Positions 48,936 to 57,081 of a DNA stretch of 64,000 nt are shown here, piece by piece. A model generated the notes under the pieces. That model was not told where the DNA came from. It searched no databases and was given only the letters and a program-made list of their open reading frames with translations. Within the stretch, counting starts at the first letter, position 1. Each line of letters opens with the position of its first letter. The DNA is from Streptomyces luteogriseus (GTDB lineage Bacteria; Actinomycetota; Actinomycetes; Streptomycetales; Streptomycetaceae): positions 8,212,501 through 8,276,500 of the forward strand of contig NZ_JACHMS010000001.1 in NCBI RefSeq assembly GCF_014205055.1. The letters run 5' to 3'. A program made the translations under genes and the position numbers.

Positions 48936-49451
48936 ATGAAGTCGGTGTCCAGGCCCTGGCACATGTACCCGCTGGGTTTGCTGTTCGGCCTGGGCTTCGA
49001 CACCGCCACCGAGATCGCCCTGCTGGTCCTGGCCGGCTCCGGCGCCGCCTCCGGACTGCCCCGGTACGCGATCCTGTGCCTGCCCGTCCTGTTCGCCGCG
49101 GGCATGTGCCTTTTGGACACCGTCGACGGCTCGTTCATGAACTTCGCCTACGGCTGGGCCTTCTCCAAGCCCGTCCGCAAGGTCTACTACGACCTCACCA
49201 TCACCGGCCTGTCCGTCGCCGCGGCCCTGCTCATCGGCACGGCCGAACTCCTGGGCCTCCTCGCCGAACGGCTCGGCCCGCACGGCCCGTTCTGCTGGAT
49301 CTCCGGTCTGGACCTCAATCTCCTCGGCTACGCCGACGTCGCCCTGTTCTTCGCCACCTGGGTGGTGGCGCTGGTGGTGTGGCGGGCCGGGCGCATCGAG
49401 GAGAAGTGGTCGGGGGCCCTGGCCGGGCCGGAGCGCGGCGTCGTTCCATGA
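48936..49451 (+). pseudogene. 5'-truncated NiCoT nickel/cobalt transporter
   Basis: The 171 residues match only the C-terminal half of HoxN/HupN/NixA permeases: SRPWHMYPLGLLFGLGFDTATEI, then LFAAGMCLLDTVDGSFMNFAYGWA and KVYYDLTITGLSV. These are the family's second-half signatures. The first half, with the RHAxDADH metal-selectivity helix, is absent. Just 85 bp separate this ORF from the preceding gene, and the frame is closed by a TGA at 48906, so there is no room for the missing part. Full-length members have about 330-370 residues. No ribosome binding site is clear. Loss of the metal-binding helix should abolish transport, so I call it a pseudogene; a short expressed remnant cannot be excluded. 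Confidence 0.75.
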
Positions 49452-49499
49452 CGTCCGTGGTGGAGCCGGGAGCCGGGATCGTCGCAAGGGCTGCGGCGC

Positions 49500-50471
49500 T
49501 CAGGCCCCCGGCCGCAGCTCCTTGTGCCACTTGGTGATCTGCTTCTCCGCATCGCCCGTGTACGACCACGGCGTGCGGGTCGCGCGGGAACCCAGCATGC
49601 CCAGCAGGATGCCCGCGATGTCCCGGGCACCCGCCGTGCAGGCCGCGTGGGCCAGGTAGTTGAAGTCGCGGAGTTCGGCGGGCGCGATCCCGGTCTCCGT
49701 CCGGCCCATGACCCAGCGCTGCCAGGTCCGCCGCAGGTCATTCGCCGCACCGTCGTGGTTCCAGTGCTGCGAGAGGCCCACGGCGGAGTGCCTGCCCTGA
49801 GCCGCGTCCAGGGCGAAGCGGTACTCCTCGACGCGGGCGTACTGCACCAGCACCGGCAGCGGACAGCCGGGCGGGGCCACCCCGGCGGCGTCCCGGGCGA
49901 AGTCGTACATCAGGCCGTGCGTGCCGTGCCAGCGAGCCGAGTAGTAGTGCAGCACCTGGAGGTGCCCCTCGATGCTGTACGGGTCGCGCCCGTGCAACTC
50001 GTCCCACCAGCGCCCCAGTTCCTGCCGGCGGACCCCCGACGGGTACAGACGCGCCACCGAGATCAGCGACACCCACGGCGTCGGATCCTCCGGGTACGCC
50101 TCCGCCGCCGTCAGGCAGGCCAGCACCGCGGAGTCCACGCGGTGCTGGTCGATGGGCACGCCCCGCCCCGCGGCGATGGCCACGTTGAACGTGCGGGCCG
50201 TCTCCGTCGCCGCCCGCAGCACCAGCGCGTCGGCGCTGTGGACGTCCGCGGAGAGCCAGGACTCCACGGTCGAACTGCCCGCGCACACCTGCGCGAGCTG
50301 CCGTACGCGGTGTCCTCGGGCCGCCCAGTCGCGGCCGGTGGTGCCCAGCAGGTCCCGCAGCCCCTGCCAGCGGCCGATCACGACGTCCTGGCGGGCGGAG
50401 GTGAGGTCGAGGTCCCCGCAGTCGGGGTCGAAGTCGGGAGTGAAACCACGTCTGAGACTGCCTCGCGCCAT
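49500..50471 (-). CDS. Conserved-type hypothetical protein, helical
   Basis: A 323-residue cytoplasmic protein starting MARGSLRRGFTPDFDPDCGD. It appears almost wholly helical, with TPR-like spacing (DSAVLACLTAAEAYPEDPTPWVSLISVARLYP, given here in parts: DSAVLACLTAAEAYPED and PWVSLISVARLYP). It ends AEKQITKWHKELRPGA. No catalytic motif is found. It is 10 bp after the APC permease stop on the same strand, so the two are probably one transcript. Function unknown. Confidence 0.72.
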   Translation of the reverse strand: MARGSLRRGFTPDFDPDCGDLDLTSARQDVVIGRWQGLRDLLGTTGRDWAARGHRVRQLAQVCAGSSTVESWLSADVHSADALVLRAATETARTFNVAIAAGRGVPIDQHRVDSAVLACLTAAEAYPEDPTPWVSLISVARLYPSGVRRQELGRWWDELHGRDPYSIEGHLQVLHYYSARWHGTHGLMYDFARDAAGVAPPGCPLPVLVQYARVEEYRFALDAAQGRHSAVGLSQHWNHDGAANDLRRTWQRWVMGRTETGIAPAELRDFNYLAHAACTAGARDIAGILLGMLGSRATRTPWSYTGDAEKQITKWHKELRPGA

Positions 50472-50481
50472 CGGGTCCTCC

Positions 50482-51951
50482 TCAGAAGTCGGTGGAGAGA
50501 CCCTCGTGGACGCGGGCCTGCCCGTCCTGTTCGCCGGGCACGTAGTCCGTCTCGACCGCGCGCGAGGCGTCCAGCTTCGCGGGCCGGTAGTAGTCGCTGC
50601 CCTGCCTCCAGTACCAGAGCATCGGGATCAGCCCGACCGCCAGCCCGCCGATGCCGATCGAGATCGCGGCGTTGCTCAGCTCGCCCAGCGACTCAACGAA
50701 CACCCAGAACATGAACAGGGCGCCGCACAGCGGCCACAGGCCGCCGAAGAGGAAGTTGGCCGGGGACGTCAGCAGCGTCTTCCGGTACGCGACGACCACC
50801 GCGAGCCCCGCGAGCCCGTAGTAGACCGCGATCTGCAGGCCGATCGCCGAGATGGCGTCGGAGAGGATCTCGCCCACCGAACCCAGGGCGTTGGAGGCGA
50901 TGAGCATCACCAGTGCCACCGACCCGACCACCACGATCGCCACCCAGGGCGTGTTCCACCGGCGGTGCACCCGGCCCAGCGCCGACGGCATCGTACGGTC
51001 CCGGCCCATCGCGAACAGTGAGCGCGTGACCTGGATCAGCGTCGTCTCCAGCGTGGCGATGGTGGACAGCATCACGGCCACGATCAGCAGCTTGCCGCCC
51101 CAGCCCGGCCAGACCTCCTCGCCGAGCACCGCCAGCACGTTCGCGTCGTTCTCCTCGATCTGCTTCGCGGACAGGATCACGTTCACCGCGATGGTGAACA
51201 CCTCGAACAGCAGGAAGACGATGCCCACGCCGATCAGGCCCGCGAGTCCCGTCGTACGGCGGCTGTTGCGGGTCTCCTCGCTGAGGTTGCTGGTGACGTC
51301 CCAGCCCCAGTAGTAGAACGCGGCGATGAGCGCGCCCGAGGCGAAGCCGGCCATGCCGTCGAAGTGGGAGAAGCCGAGCCACGACCAGTCGAAGGCACGG
51401 GCGTTGTCCGTGTGGAAGAAGGCGAGCACCGCGAACAGCGCCAGGATGACCAGCTCGACGCCGGACATGATCAGCTGGGCCCGCACCGTGAGCCGGGCGC
51501 CGCCCAGCACCACGCACAGCATGATGACGAACCAGGCCGCGCCGACCACCGTGGACAACGCGGTGTTGTCCGCGAGGGTGTCGTCGAACAGCGCGAGCGT
51601 CATCGAACCGGCGGGCAGCGAACCGGCCACCATGAAGATCGTCGCCGAGATCACCAGCGCCCAGCCGCTGATGAAGCCCAGGAACGGGTGGAGCGTGCGG
51701 CCCACCCACGAGTAGCTGGCACCCGCGTTGACGTCGATCCGGCCGAGGTAGCTGAACGCCAGCGCGATGCCCAGCATGGGTATCGCGCAGTACAGCAGGG
51801 CGGCCGGACTGGCCAGTCCCACCGCGCCCACCAGGACGGCGGTGGTCGCGGCCAGCGAGTACGCCGGTGCGCTGCCGGCGACCGCCATCACCACGGTGTC
51901 GAACGTGCTGAGGACGTTGGCCTGCAGACCTCTGCCCCTGCTGTAGCTCAT
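50482..51951 (-). CDS. APC family amino acid permease
   Basis: A 489-residue transporter with about twelve hydrophobic helices. The family signature in helix 1 is VVMAVAGSAPAYSLAATTAVLVGAVG, with a later DVTSNLSEETRNSRRTTGLA loop typical of APC permeases. It imports or exchanges amino acids or related cations such as polyamines or ethanolamine. A likely promoter with an inverted repeat over the -35 box lies about 190 bp upstream. The downstream hypothetical gene may be co-expressed. Confidence 0.88.
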   Translation of the reverse strand: MSYSRGRGLQANVLSTFDTVVMAVAGSAPAYSLAATTAVLVGAVGLASPAALLYCAIPMLGIALAFSYLGRIDVNAGASYSWVGRTLHPFLGFISGWALVISATIFMVAGSLPAGSMTLALFDDTLADNTALSTVVGAAWFVIMLCVVLGGARLTVRAQLIMSGVELVILALFAVLAFFHTDNARAFDWSWLGFSHFDGMAGFASGALIAAFYYWGWDVTSNLSEETRNSRRTTGLAGLIGVGIVFLLFEVFTIAVNVILSAKQIEENDANVLAVLGEEVWPGWGGKLLIVAVMLSTIATLETTLIQVTRSLFAMGRDRTMPSALGRVHRRWNTPWVAIVVVGSVALVMLIASNALGSVGEILSDAISAIGLQIAVYYGLAGLAVVVAYRKTLLTSPANFLFGGLWPLCGALFMFWVFVESLGELSNAAISIGIGGLAVGLIPMLWYWRQGSDYYRPAKLDASRAVETDYVPGEQDGQARVHEGLSTDF

Positions 51952-52345
51952 GGATGCGCCGCTTTCACTTGTGTACGACCGGGGGCGGGCAGGCCGTCCC
52001 GGGGGCGTTGGGGGGTGGGGGTGGAGCTCGCCGCCGGACGGAGGAGGGTGGTCTCGGGGCCGGTGACGATGAGAAGGGAATGGTGGATACCGTGCTGCCG
52101 CCGCGTCGGCAGCCGGTCACACCGTGTGTGCGAGTGATGATAGTCCCACTCCTTGATCTTTCAAGATTGACCGGTGGGTAACGTGCGGCCCGGCCGAGGG
52201 TTTTAACTCCCGTTGGCCCGCGAGACGTTCGGTGCGCCGACCCGGCCGGGGATCATCCGCCGAGGTTAGAGACCGCGTAACGGGAAACGCGGAACGGACA
52301 GCACGAACGAACGAGTCGACGCAGCGCGACAGGGAGGCAGGAGTG
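51952..52345. promoter_or_regulatory. Divergent intergenic region between the APC permease and DUF5709 genes
   Basis: These 394 bp contain no gene I can support. On the minus strand TTGAAA (52164-52159) and TATCAT (52142-52137), 16 bp apart, make a near-consensus housekeeping promoter for the permease, leaving a leader of about 180 nt. The 12-bp repeat ATCTTTCAAGAT (52156-52167), arms of 5 bp, overlaps the -35 box and could be an operator. The rest is GC-rich and featureless. Confidence 0.5.
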
Positions 52346-52852
52346 ATGGGCACGGAACCGATGCGCCCCGAACCGATGGCGGACGACGCGTACCAGCCCA
52401 CCGGCACCAACGAGGAGCAGGCGGACGCCGCGCCGCTGGACCTGCAGGACGCCGTCGACGAGCGGACGTACGACGACACCCTCGACGAGGGCTACTCCCC
52501 GCCGGAGAAGCCCCTCGGCGTCACCAAGCGCGGCACCACCGCCGCGGAGCAGCACGAGGGCGAGACCCTCGACGAACGGCTGGCCCAGGAGGTCCCCGAC
52601 GTGTCCGCGGAGCCGGGCGGGGACGGCGTGGGGGACACCCCGGACAGCGACGGCGAACCGGTGGACCCCGAGGCGGGCACCGCCCGCGCCGGCCGCCTGG
52701 TCGCCCCGGACGAGGGCGCGCACGCGGACACCACGAAGGAGACCGTCGCGTCCGACGTCGGCATCGACGGCGGAGCGGCCGGCGCGGAGGAGGCCGCCGT
52801 GCACGTGGTGGAGGACGAGACCGCCCTGCCCGAGGACGACGGCGGGGTGTGA
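52346..52852 (+). CDS. DUF5709 family protein
   Basis: A 168-residue very acidic, probably disordered protein. It includes LQDAVDERTYDDTLDEGYSPPEKPLGVTKRGTT and EGETLDERLAQEVPDV, which are hallmarks of the actinobacterial DUF5709 family (quoted in parts: DDTLDEGYSPPEKP and LDERLAQEVPDV). Members are of unknown function and have been linked to general stress regulons. The ATG at 52346 has a GGGAGGCAGGA site. It is followed by a strong terminator. Confidence 0.85.
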   Translation: MGTEPMRPEPMADDAYQPTGTNEEQADAAPLDLQDAVDERTYDDTLDEGYSPPEKPLGVTKRGTTAAEQHEGETLDERLAQEVPDVSAEPGGDGVGDTPDSDGEPVDPEAGTARAGRLVAPDEGAHADTTKETVASDVGIDGGAAGAEEAAVHVVEDETALPEDDGGV

Positions 52853-52868
52853 CCCGCCCGCCGGGCGT

Positions 52869-52919
52869 ACCGAAGGCCACCGGCCCGGACGCGAGGGCGC
52901 CGGGCCGGTGGCCTTCGGT
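52869..52919. terminator. Bidirectional hairpin terminator after DUF5709 gene
   Basis: A perfect inverted repeat with 20-bp arms at 52869-52888 and 52900-52919, starting ACCGAAGGCCACCGG, with an 11-nt loop. It stands between the stops of the DUF5709 gene (plus) and the small 68-residue gene (minus), so it can end both transcripts. Confidence 0.85.
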
Positions 52920-52936
52920 GTGCCGAGGGGGTTCGG

Positions 52937-53143
52937 CTAGGGCAGCAGCTTCTCCAGGGCGCTGGGCCCCTCCGCCGCCAGCTTGCGCTTGGCCCACTCG
53001 AGGTTGTGCGGGGTGAGGTCCTTGCCCGAGGCGAGGACGAGGTCCTCCGGTGACACATCGGTGCCGGTGCGGGCGTGGAGCAGGCGGTCCGGGGTGGTGC
53101 GGTCCTCGGGCGGCCGGGATGCGGCGGGCTCTGACGTCGACAT
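52937..53143 (-). CDS. Small acidic hypothetical protein (68 residues)
   Basis: A 68-residue protein starting MSTSEPAASRPPEDRTTPDR. Its second half has a helix-loop pattern, SPEDLVLASGKDLTPHNLEW and AKRKLAAEGPSALEKLLP. A TAGGAG site lies 8 nt upstream of the ATG at 53143. No named family is recognised. It is convergent with the DUF5709 gene across the terminator. Confidence 0.65.
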   Translation of the reverse strand: MSTSEPAASRPPEDRTTPDRLLHARTGTDVSPEDLVLASGKDLTPHNLEWAKRKLAAEGPSALEKLLP

Positions 53144-53362
53144 GTTCTCTGCTCCTAGGGTCCGGATCGCTGGTGCGGCCCCGGTGCTGAAAAACGGGTC
53201 CGATATCACCATTCCCCGCGGAAGCGCGGCGTGCATCCGGAGAGCGCGACGGCGGCCCCGCCGGACCGCCCGCACCCCGTTCGGACGCTCACCGATGTCG
53301 CGTCGGCTCACTCCGGGTGACGGTGAAGACACGTGTCCCTGCGACTGACAGGAGCTTTACCC

Positions 53363-53599
53363 ATGCGCACACGTGTGACTGCCGCGGCCGGACTGGCCTG
53401 TGCCGCCCTGCTGGCCTTCGCCGGTACGGCGAGCGCGAACGACGGCCCCGTCGGTGTCGCCACCGACAGCCCCGGCTTCCTCTCCGGCAACGTCATCCAG
53501 ATCCCGATCGACATCAACGCCAACGTCTGCGGCAACTCGATCAACGTGATCGGGCTGCTCAACCCGGCGTTCGGCAACGAGTGCGAGATCAAGGACTGA
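53363..53599 (+). CDS. Short chaplin
   Basis: A 78-residue precursor of a surface-active amyloid-forming protein of aerial hyphae and spores. A Sec signal peptide covers about residues 1-27 (VTAAAGLACAALLAFAGTASA). The mature protein is a single chaplin domain, with DSPGFLSGNVIQIPID, then NVCGNSINVIGLLNPAFGNEC, in which the two cysteines should form the conserved disulfide. There is no second domain or LPXTG sorting signal, so it is a secreted short chaplin like ChpD-H. The ATG at 53363 follows CAGGAG; an upstream start would give a malformed signal peptide. Confidence 0.9.
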   Translation: MRTRVTAAAGLACAALLAFAGTASANDGPVGVATDSPGFLSGNVIQIPIDINANVCGNSINVIGLLNPAFGNECEIKD

Positions 53600-53620
53600 C
53601 GTACCGGTCGCACGACCCCC

Positions 53621-53659
53621 GCCGGCGGCGGCCCGCGCACATCGCGGGCCGCCGCCGGC
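53621..53659. terminator. Bidirectional hairpin terminator after the chaplin gene
   Basis: GCCGGCGGCGGCCCGCG (53621-53637) pairs perfectly with the inverse repeat at 53643-53659, around a 5-nt loop. It lies between the chaplin stop and the stop of the convergent phosphatase gene at 53668. Confidence 0.85.
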
Positions 53660-53667
53660 CACTGTTG

Positions 53668-54777
53668 TCAGGGCTCGTCCTGCGGACGCGGCGCCAGCAC
53701 CAGCATCGTGACGTCGTCCTGCACGTCCGGGCAGTGCCGGACGAGGTCGCTCCAGACCCGCTCGGCCAGTGCGACAGGATCCTCGGCGGTGAGGCCCGGC
53801 AGCCGATCGGCCAGCGGGTAGAAGACCCCGCCCGCGTCCCTGGCCTCGGTCACCCCGTCGGAGGCGAGGAAGAGCCGGTCACCCGCCCTCAGCGGCACCG
53901 AGACGACCCGGGGCGGGGCGGCCCCGGCGAGGCCGAGACCGAGCGGCGTGCACGGCTCGACGTCCAGCTCGACGGCCTTCCCGTCACGCAGCAGCAGCGG
54001 TCCGGCCTGCCCGCACGCCACGATCCGCACGACCCGGGCGTCGGCGGAGAAGTCGAGCAGCACCGCCGTCGCGAACAGCTCGGCGTGCGGGTCGCCCGCC
54101 GAGTCCACCGCCAGCCTCCGGTCGAGCCGGGCGGCCACCGCCTCCGGGTCAGGCTGGTCCAGCACCGCCTCCCGGAACGCCCCCAGCAGTGACGCGACCG
54201 TGGCCACGGCCGACAGCCCGTGCCCCTGCACATCGCCCATCACCGCCCGCACGCCGTAGGGGCCCGCCCGTACGTCGAAGAAGTCGCCGCCGACCAGCGT
54301 CCCGCGCTGCGCGGCCCGGTACAGCCCCGCGCACCGCACGGGCCCGACCCGCTCCGGCAGCAGCGGTACGACGGCCCGCTGGGCGACCTCGGCGACGGTC
54401 CGCTCGGTGACCAGCTGCGCGTCCCGCCGGGAGCGGACGTACGACAGCAGCACGCTCAGCACCGAGACGAAGCACACGGTCAGCAGGTCGGTACTGCCCG
54501 GATCGTCGAGGTTGAAGACCGGGACGGTCAGCACGACCACCACCAGCGCACCGAGCACCGCCGTCACCATCGGGCCGTGTGCCAGCACGGCCAGCGGAGG
54601 GATCGCGCCCAGCAGAAAGCCGATGTCGAGCGGCTCCGGGCTGATCAGCTCCGCCAGGCAGACGCCCGCCAGCAGTGCCGAGGGCAGTACCCGGGCCCAG
54701 CCGGGCGGCGGTGCGCCGCGCAGCCAGCCGCGCCGGTACGGGTCCCGGCGCGCCGGCCGGCCGCGCAGACTGCTCAC
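53668..54777 (-). CDS. Membrane-bound SpoIIE/PP2C serine phosphatase
   Basis: A 369-residue protein with three or four hydrophobic helices in residues 28-115 (LPSALLAGVCLAELI, LLGAIPPLAVLAHGP, AVLGALVVVVLTVP) and a cytoplasmic PP2C domain. Metal motifs are LVGGDFFDVRAG, AVMGDVQGHGLSA, LASDGVTEARD and VQDDVTMLVLAP. No sensor domain besides the membrane part is seen. It should dephosphorylate an anti-anti-sigma-type partner, with the membrane segment as the possible input. A GTG-led 18-codon ORF and the GNAT gene lie on the opposite strand upstream. Confidence 0.88.
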   Translation of the reverse strand: MSSLRGRPARRDPYRRGWLRGAPPPGWARVLPSALLAGVCLAELISPEPLDIGFLLGAIPPLAVLAHGPMVTAVLGALVVVVLTVPVFNLDDPGSTDLLTVCFVSVLSVLLSYVRSRRDAQLVTERTVAEVAQRAVVPLLPERVGPVRCAGLYRAAQRGTLVGGDFFDVRAGPYGVRAVMGDVQGHGLSAVATVASLLGAFREAVLDQPDPEAVAARLDRRLAVDSAGDPHAELFATAVLLDFSADARVVRIVACGQAGPLLLRDGKAVELDVEPCTPLGLGLAGAAPPRVVSVPLRAGDRLFLASDGVTEARDAGGVFYPLADRLPGLTAEDPVALAERVWSDLVRHCPDVQDDVTMLVLAPRPQDEP

Positions 54778-54936
54778 ACCACCACGCTGCTACGCCTGAC
54801 CGTGCGCCGCACGCCGGGACTCGACCGCCTCGCGAGGGACCGTGAGCCGTGCCCGAAAACCGATGGACGGCCCGTCGGGAGATCCCGTAGCGTGTGGCGC
54901 ACCACGCCCCGAGACCAGCGGAAGGAGGGCAGAGCC

Positions 54937-54993
54937 GTGCCGTTCGCACCGATCCCGCGCTCCCTCCCCGTTGTCCCGGCGTGCCTCGACTGA
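54937..54993 (+). CDS. Possible 18-codon leader peptide upstream of the GNAT gene
   Basis: GTG at 54937 opens VPFAPIPRSLPVVPACLD, ending at the TGA at 54991-54993. A strong GGAAGGAGGGC ribosome binding site precedes it at good spacing, 45 bp before the GNAT start. Five prolines in 18 codons would slow the ribosome, so it could regulate the downstream gene. No conservation evidence is available; it may be chance. Confidence 0.35.
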   Translation: MPFAPIPRSLPVVPACLD

Positions 54994-55038
54994 CCGACCG
55001 GGAGCGCTCCGAGCAGTTTGCGTCCCGGAGGACATCCC

Positions 55039-55932
55039 ATGACCGATGTGGTCATCCGCGCGCTCGACCCGAGCGACGCCGGTCTCTTCGACACCCTGCA
55101 CGACCCGCTGGGCGCCCGTGAGGGCCACCGGCTGACCCGGCACCGCCCCGACTGGAAGCGGGTGGCGCTGCGCGACGGCCGTGTCGTCGCCCGTGGCGCC
55201 TGGTGGGGCGGCCCCGACGACACCGAGCCCCTCAACATCAACTGGTTCGACGTGGCCGAGGGCGAGGAGGAAGCGGGCGCCGCACTTCTGCGCTCCGCGC
55301 CCTGGCAGGTCGAACTGGAGCTGAACCTGCCCGCTGGCTGGCGCGACGACCCGGCCCTGCGCGCCGCCGCCGAAACCCGCTTCACGGCCGCCCGGAAAGC
55401 GGGCTACGACCTCCTGGTCGAACGCCTCCTGTACCGCTGGACCCCCGCGCTCGGCCTGCCCGAGCGGCCCGGGCGCCTGGAGTTCCGCGCCGAACCCGAC
55501 GACGCCGTGTTCTTCGACGCGCTGCGCCGCATCCACTCCGTCACGCTGGACGCCCACGCGCTCAAGGCCATCGAACAGGGCGGAACCGGCCGGGCGGCCC
55601 AGGAGGAACTCGACTTCTTCCACTGGTGCCCGTCGCCGCGCGAGTGGTGGCAGGTCGCGTACACCCCGCGGGGCGAGCTGGCGGGCATCCACATCCCGGC
55701 CCACAACCCCTCGGGCCCCTGCGTCGGCTTCATCGGCGTCCTGCCGGAGCACCGCGGGCACGGCTACGCCTACGACCTCCTGTCCGAGTGCACCCATTTC
55801 CTCGTCGGGCAGGGGGCGGAGTTCGTCACCGCCGCCACGGACCAGGGCAACGTCCCCATGGCGGCGAACTTCGCCAAGGCCGGTTACCCGGTGGTGAAGG
55901 AGCGGCTCAACTTCGACCCGGCGTCCGCGTAG
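55039..55932 (+). CDS. GNAT family acetyltransferase, two-domain
   Basis: A 297-residue protein. The C-terminal GNAT domain has the acetyl-CoA motif GFIGVLPEHRGHGYAYDLLS at about residues 233-252, then VTAATDQGNVPMAANFAKAGYPVVKERLNF. The N-terminal half (VVIRALDPSDAGLFDTLHD, then RPDWKRVALRDGRVVARGAWW) looks like a degenerate second GNAT fold. Substrate unknown. The ATG at 55039 follows GGAGGAC. Confidence 0.83.
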   Translation: MTDVVIRALDPSDAGLFDTLHDPLGAREGHRLTRHRPDWKRVALRDGRVVARGAWWGGPDDTEPLNINWFDVAEGEEEAGAALLRSAPWQVELELNLPAGWRDDPALRAAAETRFTAARKAGYDLLVERLLYRWTPALGLPERPGRLEFRAEPDDAVFFDALRRIHSVTLDAHALKAIEQGGTGRAAQEELDFFHWCPSPREWWQVAYTPRGELAGIHIPAHNPSGPCVGFIGVLPEHRGHGYAYDLLSECTHFLVGQGAEFVTAATDQGNVPMAANFAKAGYPVVKERLNFDPASA

Positions 55933-55954
55933 GAACCGCGCCGTCCGCGAACTC

Positions 55955-55987
55955 GCCCCGGCCCGGCGGGACTACGCGGGCCGGGGC
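55955..55987. terminator. Bidirectional hairpin terminator after the GNAT gene
   Basis: GCCCCGGCCCG (55955-55965) pairs with CGGGCCGGGGC (55977-55987) with an 11-nt loop, between the stop of the GNAT gene and the stop of the convergent Gfo/Idh gene. Confidence 0.75.
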
Positions 55988-56000
55988 TCTCGCGTCGTGC

Positions 56001-56876
56001 TCAGTCGTTCAGCAGTTCCTGGGCCGCCGTGAGGATCTCCGTCACCCGCAGGCCGAACGCCGCGTCGCAGGCGTGCGGGCGGCCGGTGCGGGCGGCGGCG
56101 AGCAGCGCGTCCGCCGCCCGCTTCAGCGCGGGCACCGCTCCGTCGGAGCTGTCCGGCAGCGCCGCGACCCCGGCCTCTCCCCGCAGTTCCACGGCGGCCC
56201 CGGCCGCGGCGGGCGGTGCCGTCAGGCTCAGGGTGAGGGTGCTCGACGCACCACCGGTGTGGTCGAGGACGACATGCGCCGTGTCGCCGGGTCCGTACGC
56301 CGCCGCCGTCACGCGCCGGACGTCGCCGAGGACCGGCAGCAGCACGGACAGGGCGTGCGGGCCGACGTCCCACAGGGCGCCCTTCTCCCGCCGCCACGGC
56401 GTCGCGAAGGGGCTCTCGCTGGTGAACACCGCCCCGAGCCATTCGGCCCGACCCGTGAACCAGCCCGGCACCGCCGCCTGTTCGGCGATCCACGCCGCCG
56501 GTTCGGGCTGGAAGCGGGTCGTGAAGAACACGACCGAGGCGACCCCGGCCTGCGCGGCGGCCTCGACCACGGCCCGCCCCTGTGCCGGCGTCGGCGCGAG
56601 CGGCTTGTCGAGCAGCAGATGACACCCGGCCCGCGCCGCCCGGGCGGCGAGTGAGGCCTGCACCTCGGGCGGCAACGCCATCGCGACGGCGTCCACGTCG
56701 GCGAAGAGCTCGTCGGCGTCGTCGTAGGCACGGACGCCGTGCCGCTCCGCCAGTTCCTTGGCCGCCTCGGGGCGACGGCCCCACACTCCCGCGAAGTCCA
56801 GCTCCTCATGCCCGCTCAACGCGGGTGCGTGGGCCAGCTGCGCCCAAGGTCCGGTGCCGAGCAGTCCTATGCGCAT
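56001..56876 (-). CDS. Gfo/Idh/MocA family oxidoreductase, short form
   Basis: A 291-residue dehydrogenase of the Gfo/Idh/MocA type. The cofactor motif is RIGLLGTGPWAQLAHAPALSG. The catalytic lysine lies in HLLLDKPLAPTPAQG, where DKP replaces EKP. The second half has LWDVGPHALSVLLPVLGD. It reduces or oxidises a sugar-like substrate with NAD(P). It is not in an operon; its promoter is back-to-back with that of helR, 205 bp apart. Confidence 0.86.
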   Translation of the reverse strand: MRIGLLGTGPWAQLAHAPALSGHEELDFAGVWGRRPEAAKELAERHGVRAYDDADELFADVDAVAMALPPEVQASLAARAARAGCHLLLDKPLAPTPAQGRAVVEAAAQAGVASVVFFTTRFQPEPAAWIAEQAAVPGWFTGRAEWLGAVFTSESPFATPWRREKGALWDVGPHALSVLLPVLGDVRRVTAAAYGPGDTAHVVLDHTGGASSTLTLSLTAPPAAAGAAVELRGEAGVAALPDSSDGAVPALKRAADALLAAARTGRPHACDAAFGLRVTEILTAAQELLND

Positions 56877-56958
56877 GCCGCCGCCTCTCCACGCTGTCGG
56901 GACGACGAGCCTGCCACACGCGGACGGCGGGCCGGCAACAAGGGGCGGGCAACAGAAA

Positions 56959-56982
56959 AGGCAAGGAGTGTTCTCCTCGCCT
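56959..56982. promoter_or_regulatory. Imperfect inverted repeat in the helR promoter region
   Basis: AGGCAAGGAG (56959-56968) and CTCCTCGCCT (56973-56982) are inverse repeats with one mismatch around TGTT. It lies about 20-40 bp upstream of the rifamycin-associated element. It could be a second regulatory site for helR or part of the divergent promoter. Confidence 0.35.
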
Positions 56983-57001
56983 GTCTCAAGTTATAGCCCA
57001 C

Positions 57002-57026
57002 GGGGGGCCTTGCGGCAAGGCCCCCC
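57002..57026. promoter_or_regulatory. Rifamycin-associated element (RAE) upstream of helR
   Basis: A perfect 12-1-12 palindrome with arms GGGGGGCCTTGC (57002-57013) and GCAAGGCCCCCC (57015-57026). Its centre matches the GGGGCTTGCGGCAAG-type consensus of the rifamycin-associated element, found upstream of rifamycin-inducible genes in actinomycetes. It lies just after an AT-rich -10-like TTATAG at 56991-56996 and 55 bp before the helR start. Rifamycin induction of helR is therefore expected. Confidence 0.85.
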
Positions 57027-57081
57027 GGCTCCCGCAGAATGTCCGGCCTAGGCCCAGGACCTGCGGAAACGGGAGCATGAC

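Noticed and set aside
51954..52181. 75-codon plus-strand ORF in the permease/DUF5709 gap
   Set aside because: It crosses the predicted promoter and its N-terminal part is Gly/Arg-rich without a domain. An internal ATG after GAAGGGA is possible but unsupported.
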